A DNA stretch of 57,047 nt from Xenococcus sp. PCC 7305. Lineage in GTDB: Bacteria > Cyanobacteriota > Cyanobacteriia > Cyanobacteriales > Xenococcaceae. Below, one piece after another: positions 45,141 through 54,528 of this stretch. A program made the translations under genes and the position numbers. How positions within the stretch are numbered: position 1 is the first letter of the stretch; the number at the start of each line of letters is the position of its first letter. The stretch spans positions 1 to 57,047 of the forward strand of contig NZ_ALVZ01000210.1 of NCBI RefSeq assembly GCF_000332055.1, in the 5' to 3' direction. The notes under the pieces were generated by a model that searched no databases, was not told where the DNA came from, and saw only the letters and a program-made list of their open reading frames with translations.

Positions 45141-46265
45141 TTGGCAAATAAGAACTTTCCTCCAGAGCGGAATAATGAGTATTTTCAATTCTTGATGACA
45201 ATTTTGCAGAAAATATCATCTCGTAAATCCTCGAACGAAATTACAAACTTTCTCTTTAAAAATCAAGATAAAATCAATTTAAAATTAGCTAAATTTATTC
45301 AATATTGGGCTCCCAATGCTTTCAGGAAGGTTGAGTCTCAAAAAGTTTTTTTTATTGCAAGAGATATGATAATATTTGCTGAACTAATTTTAAAAAAATT
45401 AAGCAATAATCGAGTAGATGCCATTGAAATTGCTTTAATAATATATCAGGTAACATTAGAGGTTTATACTCCAGTCAAATATCCCCAAAATTGGGCTATG
45501 TTACAGAGCTATTTGGGAAATATGTATCGTGATCGCGCTTTTGATGATCCTACAAAAAATTTTAAACAGGCTATTTTTCATTACCGTATGGCCCTAGAAG
45601 TCTTGACGAAAGATCAATATCCTTACCGTTGGGGAATAATCCAAAGAGATTTAGGAATGCTTCATGCTTATAATCTGCAACCAGGACAAGATCATAAGCT
45701 GATAGCGGCAATTACTCATTACAGAAGGGCCTTATCTGTCCATAAGGCAGATGATTTTCCTGAAGATTGGGCAGCAAATCATAATAATTTAGGAGAAGCA
45801 TATTTTAGATTGGAAGTAGGGAGTAAATCTAGCAATATTGAACTGGCAGTTGAACATTTTCGGCAAAGTTTAACGATTTATAATTGTGTCAATTTTGCCT
45901 ATCCTTGGTCAATGGTAAATAACAATTTGGGAAATGCTTTTAAGCTTAGAATAAAAGGAGAGAAAAGAGATAATTTAACTAAGGCGATCACCTATTATCG
46001 AAAAGCTCTGTCCGTCCAAACTTTAGAAAAATCTCCCTATAATTGGGCAATGTTACAAAATAACTTAGCAGGAGCATATTATAATCTAGCTTGTACCGAA
46101 GATCTAAGTGGGAAATCAAACCAAAAGCATCAGGACAATTTGCAGCAAGCTCTTGACTGTTTGCAAAAAGCTTTAGTAGTTTACAAGGAGTCAGATTTTC
46201 CCCAACAATGGCAAGACATTCAAAATAATTTGTCAAATATTTACCAGTTACAAACTAGATCCTAA
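45141..46265 (+). CDS. TPR-repeat protein
   Basis: The 374-residue protein has a helical N-terminal region (residues about 1-110) followed by five or six tetratricopeptide-like units of about 42-50 residues, each with the signature P..WA.....LG..Y (YPQNWAMLQSYLGNMY, YPYRWGIIQRDLGMLH, FPEDWAANHNNLGEAY, YPWSMVNNNLGNAF, SPYNWAMLQNNLAGAY). This repeat type is usual in proteins that carry a CHAT or peptidase domain, but none is fused here. The TTG 45141 start is uncertain; ATG 45195 is the alternative, and neither has a clear ribosome site. The gene sits 12 bp ahead of the LOG gene. Confidence 0.85.
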   Translation: MANKNFPPERNNEYFQFLMTILQKISSRKSSNEITNFLFKNQDKINLKLAKFIQYWAPNAFRKVESQKVFFIARDMIIFAELILKKLSNNRVDAIEIALIIYQVTLEVYTPVKYPQNWAMLQSYLGNMYRDRAFDDPTKNFKQAIFHYRMALEVLTKDQYPYRWGIIQRDLGMLHAYNLQPGQDHKLIAAITHYRRALSVHKADDFPEDWAANHNNLGEAYFRLEVGSKSSNIELAVEHFRQSLTIYNCVNFAYPWSMVNNNLGNAFKLRIKGEKRDNLTKAITYYRKALSVQTLEKSPYNWAMLQNNLAGAYYNLACTEDLSGKSNQKHQDNLQQALDCLQKALVVYKESDFPQQWQDIQNNLSNIYQLQTRS

Positions 46266-46277
46266 ACAAAACCAGTA

Positions 46278-46823
46278 ATGAAATATATTTGTGTATTTTG
46301 CGGCTCTAAAATGGGTAACCGCGATATCTATCGACTAGCAGCTCAAGCTATGGGAAAGGCGATCGCAACAAACGGCTTCAATTTAGTCTATGGCGGTGCA
46401 GATATTGGATTAATGAAAGTTGTAGCTGATACAGTTCTCGAAAATGGGGGTGAGGTAATAGGTGTCATCCCAGATTTTTTTCTTAGCTATGAAGTAGCCC
46501 ACCAAAATCTTACAAAACTTCATATTGTTAAATCGATGCATGAGCGCAAAGCTTTAATGGCAAAATTATCTGATGCTTTTATTGCCTTGCCAGGTGGTTA
46601 TGGAACCCTAGAAGAATTAGCAGAAATTACGACTTGGGCCCAATTAGGTTTACATGATAAACCCATCGGGATTCTTAATGTTGATAATTATTATAAATCC
46701 CTCTTAGAATTGTTCGATAAATTGGTTACAGAAGGATTTTTAACTGAGAAACTGCGATCTCTAATTTTAGAAGCCCATGATGCGGAGATGCTTTTAAATT
46801 TAGTGACAAAAAATTCTGATTAA
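46278..46823 (+). CDS. LOG/TIGR00730 family Rossmann-fold nucleotide-sugar hydrolase
   Basis: The 181-residue protein carries the LOG motifs CVFCGS at the start, GGADIGLM and PGGYGTLEELAEITTWAQLG. Members release the base from cytokinin or nucleoside monophosphates. The physiological substrate in cyanobacteria is not settled. It lies between the TPR gene (12 bp) and a PhoH-family gene (89 bp), same strand. Confidence 0.93.
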   Translation: MKYICVFCGSKMGNRDIYRLAAQAMGKAIATNGFNLVYGGADIGLMKVVADTVLENGGEVIGVIPDFFLSYEVAHQNLTKLHIVKSMHERKALMAKLSDAFIALPGGYGTLEELAEITTWAQLGLHDKPIGILNVDNYYKSLLELFDKLVTEGFLTEKLRSLILEAHDAEMLLNLVTKNSD

Positions 46824-46912
46824 ATTTAGGGATTAAATTCTAGCCTCTGGAGTATTTGGAAAATGATCTCCGATTGCTATAGTAGGGGATTAACCTAATT
46901 GTCCTCTCAGCC

Positions 46913-48238
46913 ATGAAAAAAATTTTTGTCCTCGACACTAATGTCTTGCTCCATGATTCCCAAGCAATTTTTCGTTTTGAGGATAACGATATTATTTTAC
47001 CAATGGCTGTAATCGAGGAATTAGACCAATTTAAAAAAAAGCCAGATAGTATTGGCAGAAGCGCTAGAGAAGTGTCCCGTATTATCGATCAATCACGCCA
47101 GTTGGGAAATCTTACCGAAGGGATTCTCCTCAATAGTGGTGGTACCTTGTCTGTCAAAATCAGCAATAGTAAGACATTAAAAACCATTCCCCAAGAGTTG
47201 GGAGGACATTTAGCTGATAATGTTGTTTTGGCCGTGGCCTTAGAATCACAGCAGGAATGCCAATGCCCTGTTATTGTAGTGAGCAAAGATACAAATCTCA
47301 GGATCAAAGCTGATGTCTTGGGTCTTAAAGCGGAAGACTATGAAACGGATAAAGTCAATATAGAACAAATCTACAATGATATTTCTGAGATAGTCGTTAG
47401 CACTGATGAGATTAATCAATTCTTTCACCAGGGTTTTTTGCCTCTGGACACTCCTTTATTGGTCAATCAAGCAGTCACCTTAATTGATTCATCTCGTCCT
47501 TCTCATACTGCTTTAGCAATGGTAGAAGGTAATGGCGATCGCCTAGTACCCTTAGCAAAAATACCTCATTCAGGGATTTCGCGCATTCATCCTCGCAACC
47601 GTGAACAACAATTTGCCTTAAATTTATTACTGACAGACTCAATTCAGTTGGTTACTCTCATTGGTCAAGCTGGGACAGGAAAAACTCTACTTGCGATCGC
47701 AGCAGGCTTGCAAAAAGTAGCGGACGAAAAAACTTATAGTCGATTACTAATTTCTCGCCCCATAATTGCTATGGGAAAAGATATTGGCTATTTACCAGGA
47801 GATGTTGAGGAAAAATTAACTCCTTGGATGCAACCGATCTACGACAATTTAGACTTAATTTTAGGAACTCAAGATCCTAAAGGAAAACCTGCCCATTGGC
47901 GACGAGGACATGAAGAACTATTGGAACAGGGTCTACTGCAAATTGAGCCTCTAACTTATATTCGAGGGCGAACTATTCCTCGGCAGTTTTTAATTGTTGA
48001 CGAAGCCCAAAACTTGACCCCTCATGAAGTCAAGACCATTCTTACTCGTGCTGGAGAAGGGACGAAAATTGTGCTGACTGGTGATCCAGAACAGATCGAT
48101 AACCCCTATGTCGACGCAGCAAGTAACGGTCTGACTTTTGTTGCCGAACGATTTAAAAACGAGCCATTAGCAGGTCATATTACTCTTTATAAAGGGGAAC
48201 GTTCTTTGTTATCCGAACGGGCAGCAACGTTATTGTAG
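46913..48238 (+). CDS. PIN-PhoH2 protein (YlaK-like)
   Basis: The 441-residue protein has an N-terminal PIN domain (residues about 1-150; LDTNVLLHD and RSAREVSRII, with acidic residues near 7, 36 and 115) and a C-terminal PhoH ATPase domain with Walker A GQAGTGKTLL (about residue 255) and Walker B FLIVDEAQN. PhoH2 proteins are RNA helicase/ribonuclease fusions. It resembles YlaK. It is on its own strand run with LOG and TPR genes and ends 81 bp from the converging spoIID-like gene. Confidence 0.92.
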   Translation: MKKIFVLDTNVLLHDSQAIFRFEDNDIILPMAVIEELDQFKKKPDSIGRSAREVSRIIDQSRQLGNLTEGILLNSGGTLSVKISNSKTLKTIPQELGGHLADNVVLAVALESQQECQCPVIVVSKDTNLRIKADVLGLKAEDYETDKVNIEQIYNDISEIVVSTDEINQFFHQGFLPLDTPLLVNQAVTLIDSSRPSHTALAMVEGNGDRLVPLAKIPHSGISRIHPRNREQQFALNLLLTDSIQLVTLIGQAGTGKTLLAIAAGLQKVADEKTYSRLLISRPIIAMGKDIGYLPGDVEEKLTPWMQPIYDNLDLILGTQDPKGKPAHWRRGHEELLEQGLLQIEPLTYIRGRTIPRQFLIVDEAQNLTPHEVKTILTRAGEGTKIVLTGDPEQIDNPYVDAASNGLTFVAERFKNEPLAGHITLYKGERSLLSERAATLL

Positions 48239-48319
48239 GTACGGTTGAATTGCCTTTTTTTAAGGCTTTATCTTTACTGTTGCCTGTTCCCGATTGCCTA
48301 TTCCCTAGCGCGTAGCGCT
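48239..48319. other. Convergent spacer between PhoH and SpoIID genes
   Basis: This 81-bp spacer has GCCTT-TTTTT-AAGGC (48252-48266) and a short TTGCC/TTCCC repetitive run ending in AGCGCGTAGCGCT. A weak terminator is possible. The last element resembles small palindromes common in cyanobacterial spacers. Confidence 0.4.
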
Positions 48320-49468
48320 CTAATTCAATCGGGACAAGGTTGTATTTTGATAGTAATGAACTAGTATTTGATGATAATTAATACCTTGTTTCGCTAGATA
48401 ATAAGCACCCCATTGGCTTAAGCCCAGGCCATGGCCAAAACCCCGACCATAAACTTGTACTTGACTGCCTTTGGTACTAACTCGAAATAGAGTACTGCGT
48501 AAATCCAATATTTTGCGTAATTTTTTGCCACTAATTTGTTGGGTTCCGCGATCGCCAACGACTTTCATGGTCACAACTCTTCCCTGGGGGGTAGTCTTTT
48601 GGGGGATCATGGTTTGAACTTGTCCCACACCTGTGATTAGATTACCTAATTGTCCAACAGAAAAAGTTTTATTCCATTCAAAAACAGGAGATTGATGATC
48701 ATAATCAACCACACCTCGCAAATAGGGCAAGGGTGAAGTCCAGATATCCTCGACATTTTCGGTATGACCACCAGAAGATGAGTGAAAAGCGGCCAGAATC
48801 ACATTCCCCTGATAGGTCATGATTTGCCCTGCGGTACTATTTACTGCTTCATGAGTAGTTAGATATTCTGTATCCAGACCTTTATATACTTGAGTACGTT
48901 GAGTTGTGTCTAAATCGTAGAGCCCATTTTTTCCCGTCTTTAGTTTATAAAGAGCATAGGAGCGAGCTGCCACAGCCTGGGCTTTTAAAGCTTCAATCGG
49001 CCAACTAGAAACTGCTTCTGCCCCAACAACACTATATAGATAATCCTCTAAATCAACATGGTTAATGGCGGTGATTTGATTGCCGTTATTGACTAATTGA
49101 ACCTTCCCTCGGTACCAGCGATCGCCAATCCAAACATAACCATCCCCTGTTGGTTCAATAGTAAGAGCACCCGCCTGAAGTTTTTCCAAACTCACTTGAC
49201 CGCTACTGGACTGGGCAGAAATAGCTGACATAGGACTTAGTTCGCCAATTGTCCGTCCTGCTTGATCTTTAATAATCGCAGAAGTAGAGCTGCCAACCTT
49301 GATGTTCTGGGTATTTTTTCTAATGGCTATTCGAAGGTCTACGGCTTGCGCAGGAAGAATCAAACAGACCCAGAGTAACAAGGACAGCAACCAGTGAGAT
49401 TTATTTTTTACAATTAATTCTTTTAAGATCGAAAAAGAAAACAGATTATTTTGATTTTTAACAATCAT
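48320..49468 (-). CDS. SpoIID/LytB domain protein, exported
   Basis: The 382-residue protein has a signal or anchor segment (about residues 25-43) and a SpoIID domain (about 125-370). Motifs: DLEDYLYSVVGAEAVSSWPIEALKAQAVAARSYALYKL, DTTQRTQVYKG, HSSSGGHTENVEDIW and GRGFGHGLGLSQWGAYYLAKQG. SpoIID acts as a lytic transglycosylase on denuded glycan in Bacillus; in cyanobacteria the role is probably cell-wall remodelling. It is divergent from secD. Confidence 0.93.
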   Translation of the reverse strand: MIVKNQNNLFSFSILKELIVKNKSHWLLSLLLWVCLILPAQAVDLRIAIRKNTQNIKVGSSTSAIIKDQAGRTIGELSPMSAISAQSSSGQVSLEKLQAGALTIEPTGDGYVWIGDRWYRGKVQLVNNGNQITAINHVDLEDYLYSVVGAEAVSSWPIEALKAQAVAARSYALYKLKTGKNGLYDLDTTQRTQVYKGLDTEYLTTHEAVNSTAGQIMTYQGNVILAAFHSSSGGHTENVEDIWTSPLPYLRGVVDYDHQSPVFEWNKTFSVGQLGNLITGVGQVQTMIPQKTTPQGRVVTMKVVGDRGTQQISGKKLRKILDLRSTLFRVSTKGSQVQVYGRGFGHGLGLSQWGAYYLAKQGINYHQILVHYYQNTTLSRLN

Positions 49469-49500
49469 AAAGCTCGAAATCAGTTATCAATAAATAGTTA

Positions 49501-49539
49501 CCCTCACCTTTCTCATCCTATCAAGTGAGATCATGAGGG
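49501..49539. repeat. Two-step hairpin in the SpoIID-secD spacer
   Basis: Outer arms CCCTCA (49501-49506)/TGAGGG (49534-49539) and inner arms TCTCA (49511-49515)/TGAGA (49526-49530) can form a stem with an internal loop. It lies in the divergent promoter region; no U-tract follows, so a terminator role is not claimed. Confidence 0.5.
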
Positions 49540-49692
49540 TCAGTAAGTTAACAGTTAAAGACTAATTAAAAAAGCAAATTTCATTAATTTTCGCATATCG
49601 ATTGTTATTTGTCTTTAAAATCACTCCGCGATTAGCTATAAGCTATAAGTTAGTAAAAAATGTATGAATAAATAGTATTTAGAGAGCTGTCG

Positions 49693-51096
49693 ATGCAGAA
49701 ACAAAGAGCATATATTGTCCTGATTTTAGGATTATTAGTAGGCGCGATCGCAATTTTAACCACGATTCCTCCTCAACAGGGATTAGATTTAATTGGAGGT
49801 TCTCAGTTAACAATTCAAGTGAAACCCACAGAAGAAATTACAGAAATTGCTGCCGATGATCTAGCAGCAGTCAAAAGAGTAATCGAAAATCGGGTTAATG
49901 AATTCGGGGTTTCTGAGACCACAGTGCAAACTGTCGGCAATGACAAAATAGTTGTCCAATTACCAGGGGAAAGTGAACCAGAAACCGCGGAAAGAAGGTT
50001 ACAAGGAACAGCAAAACTAGAATTTCGTCAGCAAAGACAGGGAACAGAAGGTGATTTCGCCGCCGAGCAACAAAATCGGCAACTGTTGCAATTGCAGTTA
50101 ACCACTTTGACTCAAGCAGAAGCCACAGCTGCGAATGTAGAAGAAATTGCCCAGCTTAAAGAATCCTTGGCAGGATCTAATACAGCAATCCTTAGTTTCT
50201 TCGATCCGATAGACTTAACTGGTGCCAATCTTCAAGATGCCCGAGCTCAACCCAATCAAACAGGTAATGCTTGGGAAGTTGCGATCAACTTTGATGAAGA
50301 TGGAGGTCAAAAATTCGCTGAACTTACCAAAAATCTGGCGGGAACCGGACGCAGTTTGGGTATATTTTTAGACGACGAATTAATCAGCGCACCAACGGTA
50401 GGGGTGCAATTTGCCGATTTGGGAATCACCGGTGGCAGAGCTGTTATTACAGGAAATTTTGATCTCGAAGGTGCTAATGATTTGGCAATTCAAATTCGCG
50501 GTGGTTCTTTACCTTTTCCGGTAGAAATTGTGGAAAATCGAACTGTTGGTGCGACTTTGGGACAAGATAGCATCAATCGCAGTAAAATTGCTGGTCTGGC
50601 AGGATTATTTTTGGTACTGGTATTTATGGGAGTTTACTATCGTTTACCAGGTTTGATTGCTGATGTTAGTTTAGTAATCTACACGATATTGACTCTAGCT
50701 TGTTATTCCATTGCTGGAGTGACCCTAACTCTTCCAGGAATTGCTGGGTTTATTTTAAGTATTGGGATGGCGGTAGATGCCAATGTCTTAATTTTTGAGC
50801 GAACTAGAGAAGAATTGCGCAGTGGCAAAACTTTATATCGTTCTGTCGAGTCGGGATTTTACCGAGCTTTTTCTAGTATTCTAGATAGTAATGTCACTAC
50901 GCTTATTGCCTGCGGAGCTTTATTTTGGCTCGGTTCAGGATTAGTTAAGGGTTTTGCCCTGACTTTAGCTATTGGAGTACTAGTAAGCATGTTTACTGCC
51001 GTTTCCTGTAGCCGAACTCTGATGCTGCTAACAGTTCTCAGTCTGCCAAAAGTTAGACAGAAACCAGAGTTGTTCTGTCCTAATTTAAACCAATAG
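49693..51096 (+). CDS. secD: Protein translocase subunit SecD
   Basis: SecD is a membrane subunit that uses proton motive force to help the Sec translocon. The 467-residue protein has TM1 (about 7-24), the P1 periplasmic domain (GGSQLTIQVKP, NRVNEFGVSE, DKIVVQLPG) and the C-terminal five-helix part starting at IAGLAGLFLVLVFMGVYYRLPG, with GMAVDANVLIFERTREELRSGK, the conserved D/ER region. It is short compared with E. coli SecD (615) but normal for cyanobacteria. secF, usually next, is not present within the following 5 kb. Confidence 0.95.
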   Translation: MQKQRAYIVLILGLLVGAIAILTTIPPQQGLDLIGGSQLTIQVKPTEEITEIAADDLAAVKRVIENRVNEFGVSETTVQTVGNDKIVVQLPGESEPETAERRLQGTAKLEFRQQRQGTEGDFAAEQQNRQLLQLQLTTLTQAEATAANVEEIAQLKESLAGSNTAILSFFDPIDLTGANLQDARAQPNQTGNAWEVAINFDEDGGQKFAELTKNLAGTGRSLGIFLDDELISAPTVGVQFADLGITGGRAVITGNFDLEGANDLAIQIRGGSLPFPVEIVENRTVGATLGQDSINRSKIAGLAGLFLVLVFMGVYYRLPGLIADVSLVIYTILTLACYSIAGVTLTLPGIAGFILSIGMAVDANVLIFERTREELRSGKTLYRSVESGFYRAFSSILDSNVTTLIACGALFWLGSGLVKGFALTLAIGVLVSMFTAVSCSRTLMLLTVLSLPKVRQKPELFCPNLNQ

Positions 51097-51156
51097 GAAA
51101 TTGGGTGATGGGTCAATACTTCTCGTTTAAAGATTGAATTTAAAAATTTAACGAGT

Positions 51157-51186
51157 TAGGATTTGGGGTTTTAGGGGTTTGGGGAA
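51157..51186 (+). repeat. GGATTTGGGG/GGGTTTT repeat run after secD
   Basis: A short degenerate repeat run lies 60 bp after the secD stop in its sense direction. It is related to the array at 11231-11271. Confidence 0.55.
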
Positions 51187-51286
51187 AATAATAGTAGTTA
51201 GACTTCCCTAGCTCCCTACATATCTATTTCCCTAAGCGAGGAGTATTGGTTAATGGATAGAAATTACTATTTTCTATTGCTCTTGT

Positions 51287-51562
51287 TCAAGAACCAAAAA
51301 TCGGTAAGACTTTAGGGTCAAACATTTCTATTAAATCGTCACAAATCGTTAACTCCTGGGGCTTGAAATGATCTATCGTAACGGTGATTCCTAATGCCCC
51401 TTCTTCCTTAAGATCTTCTATGTAGCCATTTGTAGCAGCTTCAGCTTCTTTGATTTTCAGAAAAGGCCCAAAATAATAGGTACAACAAGGCCGCTCAGTG
51501 TCAATCTTAACCCAATAAGCTAGACCCAAAGCAAGGGAGATACTCAGTAAAATTTCTTTCAT
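51287..51562 (-). CDS. DUF1816 family protein
   Basis: The 91-residue protein matches the cyanobacterial DUF1816 family (CTYYFGPFLKIKEAEAATNGYIEDLKEEGALGI, CxxY.FGPF signature, and PQELTICDD). The first 16 residues are hydrophobic (LLSISLALGLAYWV). The function of the family is unknown. ATG 51562 fits the family start (MKEILLS..); an ATG 18 codons upstream (51616) would add a hydrophobic extension. Confidence 0.85.
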   Translation of the reverse strand: MKEILLSISLALGLAYWVKIDTERPCCTYYFGPFLKIKEAEAATNGYIEDLKEEGALGITVTIDHFKPQELTICDDLIEMFDPKVLPIFGS

Positions 51563-51766
51563 GGTCAAATAAACTAGCTCTAAAGCTAGATAAGAATTTA
51601 GGACAATTGCTTTCATTGTGATGAGCTATCCTGGGGATTTTTACTTGCGCTGGCGAATCTCCACCCGAAGGCACTTCGCTAAATGAAACAACAATTTGAC
51701 TGCATTCAAACTATTGATTATAGACTAGATTTAATTTGTTTTTGATTAAATAAAATGTTTTAAAAA

Positions 51767-52600
51767 TTATTTAGAATCTGACCATTTTTGACGGCAAACT
51801 TCGTAGATTGCGATCGCAGCAGCTACAGAAGCATTTAAGCTAGGAGTTTTGCCAACCAAGGGGATTGCTACTAATTCGTCACAACAACGTCTGGTTAGCG
51901 TACTCAAACCTTTCCCTTCTGCGCCGATGACTAATCCTACCGCACCGGAAAAATCAATTGTGTGTAAAAATTTACCACTTTCCCCAGTCGCGCCATAAAT
52001 CCAAAATTCTGCCTCCTTTAACTTTTCAATCGCTTGGGATAGATTGACTACTCTGGCAATGGGTAAATGCTCCAAAGCACCAGCTGAAACTTTCATTACC
52101 GTAGAAGTTATGCCTGCTGCCCTTCTTTGGGGTATGACTAACCCTTGAACTCCCATCGCCTCAGCAGTACGAATGATCGCCCCCAAATTCTGAGGATCTT
52201 CAATCCCATCGGCGATCGCAATTAGCGGTGACTGGCTATTTTGCTTAGCCTGGCTAATCAAGTCCTTTAATTCCCAATAATGATAGGGGGCGACCTGAGC
52301 TGCAACTCCTTGATGATTGGCACCTTTGACTAGAGAGTCCAGGCGTTGCGTTGACACTTCATCTATTATTGTCCCGTTGGATTTAGCTTCCTTTAATAAC
52401 TTATAAAATCTACCGTCTTGTCGTAACTTAGTAGTAATCCATATTTTATTGATTTGGCGATCATTGTTCAGAATCGTGAGCACTGTATGGCGACCATAAA
52501 TAAGATCAGGAGACTGATTTTCTAGAAAATCACGAGCATTATCCTCTATTTGCGGTGATGTTTTCCGTGATTTACTTCTTCGAGATTTCAGATCTGCCAT
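51767..52600 (-). CDS. rlmB: 23S rRNA (guanosine-2'-O)-methyltransferase RlmB
   Basis: RlmB is a SpoU-type (SPOUT) methyltransferase that modifies 23S rRNA G2251. The 277-residue protein has the L30e-like N-terminal domain ([12 protein letters not shown]) and the SPOUT core: [21 protein letters not shown] (motif 1), [12 protein letters not shown] (motif 2) and [24 protein letters not shown] (motif 3). It lies 8 bp after the mrnC stop and is in one operon with it. ATG 52600 was chosen; TTG 52603 is one codon upstream. Confidence 0.95.
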   Translation of the reverse strand: MADLKSRRSKSRKTSPQIEDNARDFLENQSPDLIYGRHTVLTILNNDRQINKIWITTKLRQDGRFYKLLKEAKSNGTIIDEVSTQRLDSLVKGANHQGVAAQVAPYHYWELKDLISQAKQNSQSPLIAIADGIEDPQNLGAIIRTAEAMGVQGLVIPQRRAAGITSTVMKVSAGALEHLPIARVVNLSQAIEKLKEAEFWIYGATGESGKFLHTIDFSGAVGLVIGAEGKGLSTLTRRCCDELVAIPLVGKTPSLNASVAAAIAIYEVCRQKWSDSK

Positions 52601-52608
52601 CAAGTTTT

Positions 52609-53067
52609 TTATAAATTAAGCTTTGTAAATAAATCTTGTAAGCGTTGCGAATCCTCAAGATATAGATAACCAATCAAAGTTTCAAAACTACTTGCTTGCT
52701 GGTAAATCTTCATCGAAAGACGACGAGGTTTATTCGTAACCGCATTGCGTCCTCGACGGAGTATTTCCTTTTCCGCAGGAGTTAGATATGGTTCTAAATC
52801 TTGAAGATGAGTAGCCTGGGCTTCTGCTCGAACCTGAGCAACAACTTGACTATGATAGTCTGCAATTCGCTTTGGCGGAAGCAGCAGTTTTGCACGAACA
52901 ATTAGCTCATACACTGCATCACCAATATAAGCTAAAGCCACAGGCGATAACCGTTTGAGTTGGCTATCACCAACTACAGTTATCGAAGAAGCCAGGGCTG
53001 TAACATCCACTCCAAGGGGAGTGTCAATCGATTCTATCTGATCTTGGTTTGGGTTTGGCAAATTCAC
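52609..53067 (-). CDS. mrnC: Mini-ribonuclease III
   Basis: MrnC is an RNase III without a dsRNA-binding domain that trims the ends of 23S rRNA precursors. The 152-residue protein contains the catalytic region [15 protein letters not shown] (signature of the acidic metal ligands) and a compact RNase III fold ([14 protein letters not shown]). It starts at GTG 53067; the first residues ([20 protein letters not shown]) precede the conserved fold. It sits 16 bp behind the STAS gene and just ahead of rlmB. Confidence 0.92.
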   Translation of the reverse strand: MNLPNPNQDQIESIDTPLGVDVTALASSITVVGDSQLKRLSPVALAYIGDAVYELIVRAKLLLPPKRIADYHSQVVAQVRAEAQATHLQDLEPYLTPAEKEILRRGRNAVTNKPRRLSMKIYQQASSFETLIGYLYLEDSQRLQDLFTKLNL

Positions 53068-53082
53068 ATCCGAGCAAATATG

Positions 53083-53451
53083 CTATTTCTTCTTCAGTTT
53101 CTCCAGTGCTATTTCCACGGTCGGCTGAAGAGACAAGAATTTCTCTAGACGTACCAATTTTACAGTCTGAGTGACCCGAGGGTTGGTAACAATTTGTAAG
53201 CTTCCACCCGCATTCTGAGCTTTTTTTACAAGTTGAACTAAAGCCCCTAAACCCGAACTATCGATAAAATCAATTTGAGCAAGCACTAAAATTAAGTTTT
53301 TCGGGCCATTGTCAATGCAATCACCGATAACTTTACGAAATGCAGGCTCAGAAAAGGCATCTAGTAGCCCAGTAAGACGGAAAATTTGATAATTTTCTCT
53401 AACTTCGCGAGTCCCTCTTAAACTCACTGTTAGATTTAGTTGTTCAGGAAT
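53083..53451 (-). CDS. STAS-domain protein (anti-sigma-factor antagonist type), probable ATT start
   Basis: The 122-residue STAS domain carries the phosphorylatable serine signature FIDSSGLGALVQLV (near residue 70), as in SpoIIAA-type antagonists; it probably binds an anti-sigma factor or a related kinase. The obvious start is GTG 53427, but AGGAGG (53457-53462) is 29 nt upstream of it. The same frame continues eight codons further back to ATT 53451, five bases from that AGGAGG. A stop (TAG) lies five codons earlier, with no other start between. The ATT start would add MPEQLNLT, which reads like the first STAS strand. The gene is 16 bp ahead of mrnC. Confidence 0.85.
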   Translation of the reverse strand: MPEQLNLTVSLRGTREVRENYQIFRLTGLLDAFSEPAFRKVIGDCIDNGPKNLILVLAQIDFIDSSGLGALVQLVKKAQNAGGSLQIVTNPRVTQTVKLVRLEKFLSLQPTVEIALEKLKKK

Positions 53452-53919
53452 TTTTTCCTCCTCAACCTAGCTCAATTTAATCAATAGTAGAGTATAGCCC
53501 ATTTCTGAAAAATATTGTGGCAATTTTGCTCAGTGGCTGAAAAATCAATCGACTTCTGGAAAATTTTTCTCAGGGAGAACAAAAAATTTGGTTGTCTATC
53601 AATATTTATCTAATTGTTGATAATAGCTCAAACAAAACACCCCACTCACCGTTGGGAGGGAGCAGGGCTAATGGAGCAAGAGGAATCTGATAAAAATTAT
53701 TTATAGGAAGAATAAGAATTGCTTTCTTCTCTTCTACAATATACTTATGCTACTACTAATTAATTCTCGAAACATTAGTATAAACACCGAAGTTTACTAA
53801 AAATTTTTCTAACTTGATTATTTGCCATTTCTCAGGCTACTAGCCTCTATCTTCTAGACTCTCAATTTTTCTTATATAAAGTTAAATAATATTTACAGAG
53901 AGTAGCAGAGTTTAACCAA
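53452..53919. other. 468-bp AT-rich spacer
   Basis: No supportable gene, RNA or strong hairpin is seen. It is very AT-rich, with short runs such as CCCCACTC..TTGGGAGGG near 53640. It probably holds the STAS promoter (minus strand) and the 3' end of the AT-rich hypothetical gene. Confidence 0.4.
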
Positions 53920-54336
53920 TCAGGAATTACTTTTATCTATTCTTATAGAGTATATAGAAAAAGACTCTAAAGAAGAATCTTTTACGAATACGAGTAAAAA
54001 CTTTTGGGTCAAATCATAATCAGTTTTAATATCGATTTTGTATTTTTTTTTGATTTTAATTCGTAATATCTTAAACCAAAAACTATTTTTTGCAATATAA
54101 GATACTGGATGAATCAAAGTGTTTTCCTCATTTTTAGAATTATTATCTTCGTTAATACTGGCAACTATTAAATCTCCTTCTGTCAAGAATTTATTCTGGA
54201 CTAGGGTTGAGTTGATCACAATGATCCCATGGCCAAATTTTTTCTGGCTCTTGAGAGCATATTTTTTGATACTTTTTCTATTATTTTTGATAAATTCTTT
54301 GTTGATTCGCGTTTCTGTTGCGTTGGGATCTCTCAT
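53920..54336 (-). CDS. AT-rich hypothetical protein
   Basis: The 138-residue protein is rich in Lys, Asn and Ile (LRIKIKKKYKIDIKTDYDL and similar), with no family I recognise. A central beta-like stretch (GHGIIVINSTLVQNKFLTEGDLIVAS) suggests a small barrel, but that is a guess. Base composition is clearly more AT-rich than its neighbours, a hint of transfer. It starts at ATG 54336 without a visible ribosome site and is divergent from cysC. Reality as a gene is likely but not certain. Confidence 0.55.
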   Translation of the reverse strand: MRDPNATETRINKEFIKNNRKSIKKYALKSQKKFGHGIIVINSTLVQNKFLTEGDLIVASINEDNNSKNEENTLIHPVSYIAKNSFWFKILRIKIKKKYKIDIKTDYDLTQKFLLVFVKDSSLESFSIYSIRIDKSNS

Positions 54337-54528
54337 AGTAGATTAGAAAATAGAGAACATGCGAATTTGACTTCCGCGTAATGGGACTAGATACTTGAAA
54401 AAAAATCATCTAAAATTCACCTCAAAGCGAGATGGATTAAAGATTATAAGCCCATCTTACTTCATTAAATTTGAATGCAAAACTATTAAAATACATGAGA
54501 GGTGTAAATTTCATTAAAAGGTAATCAT

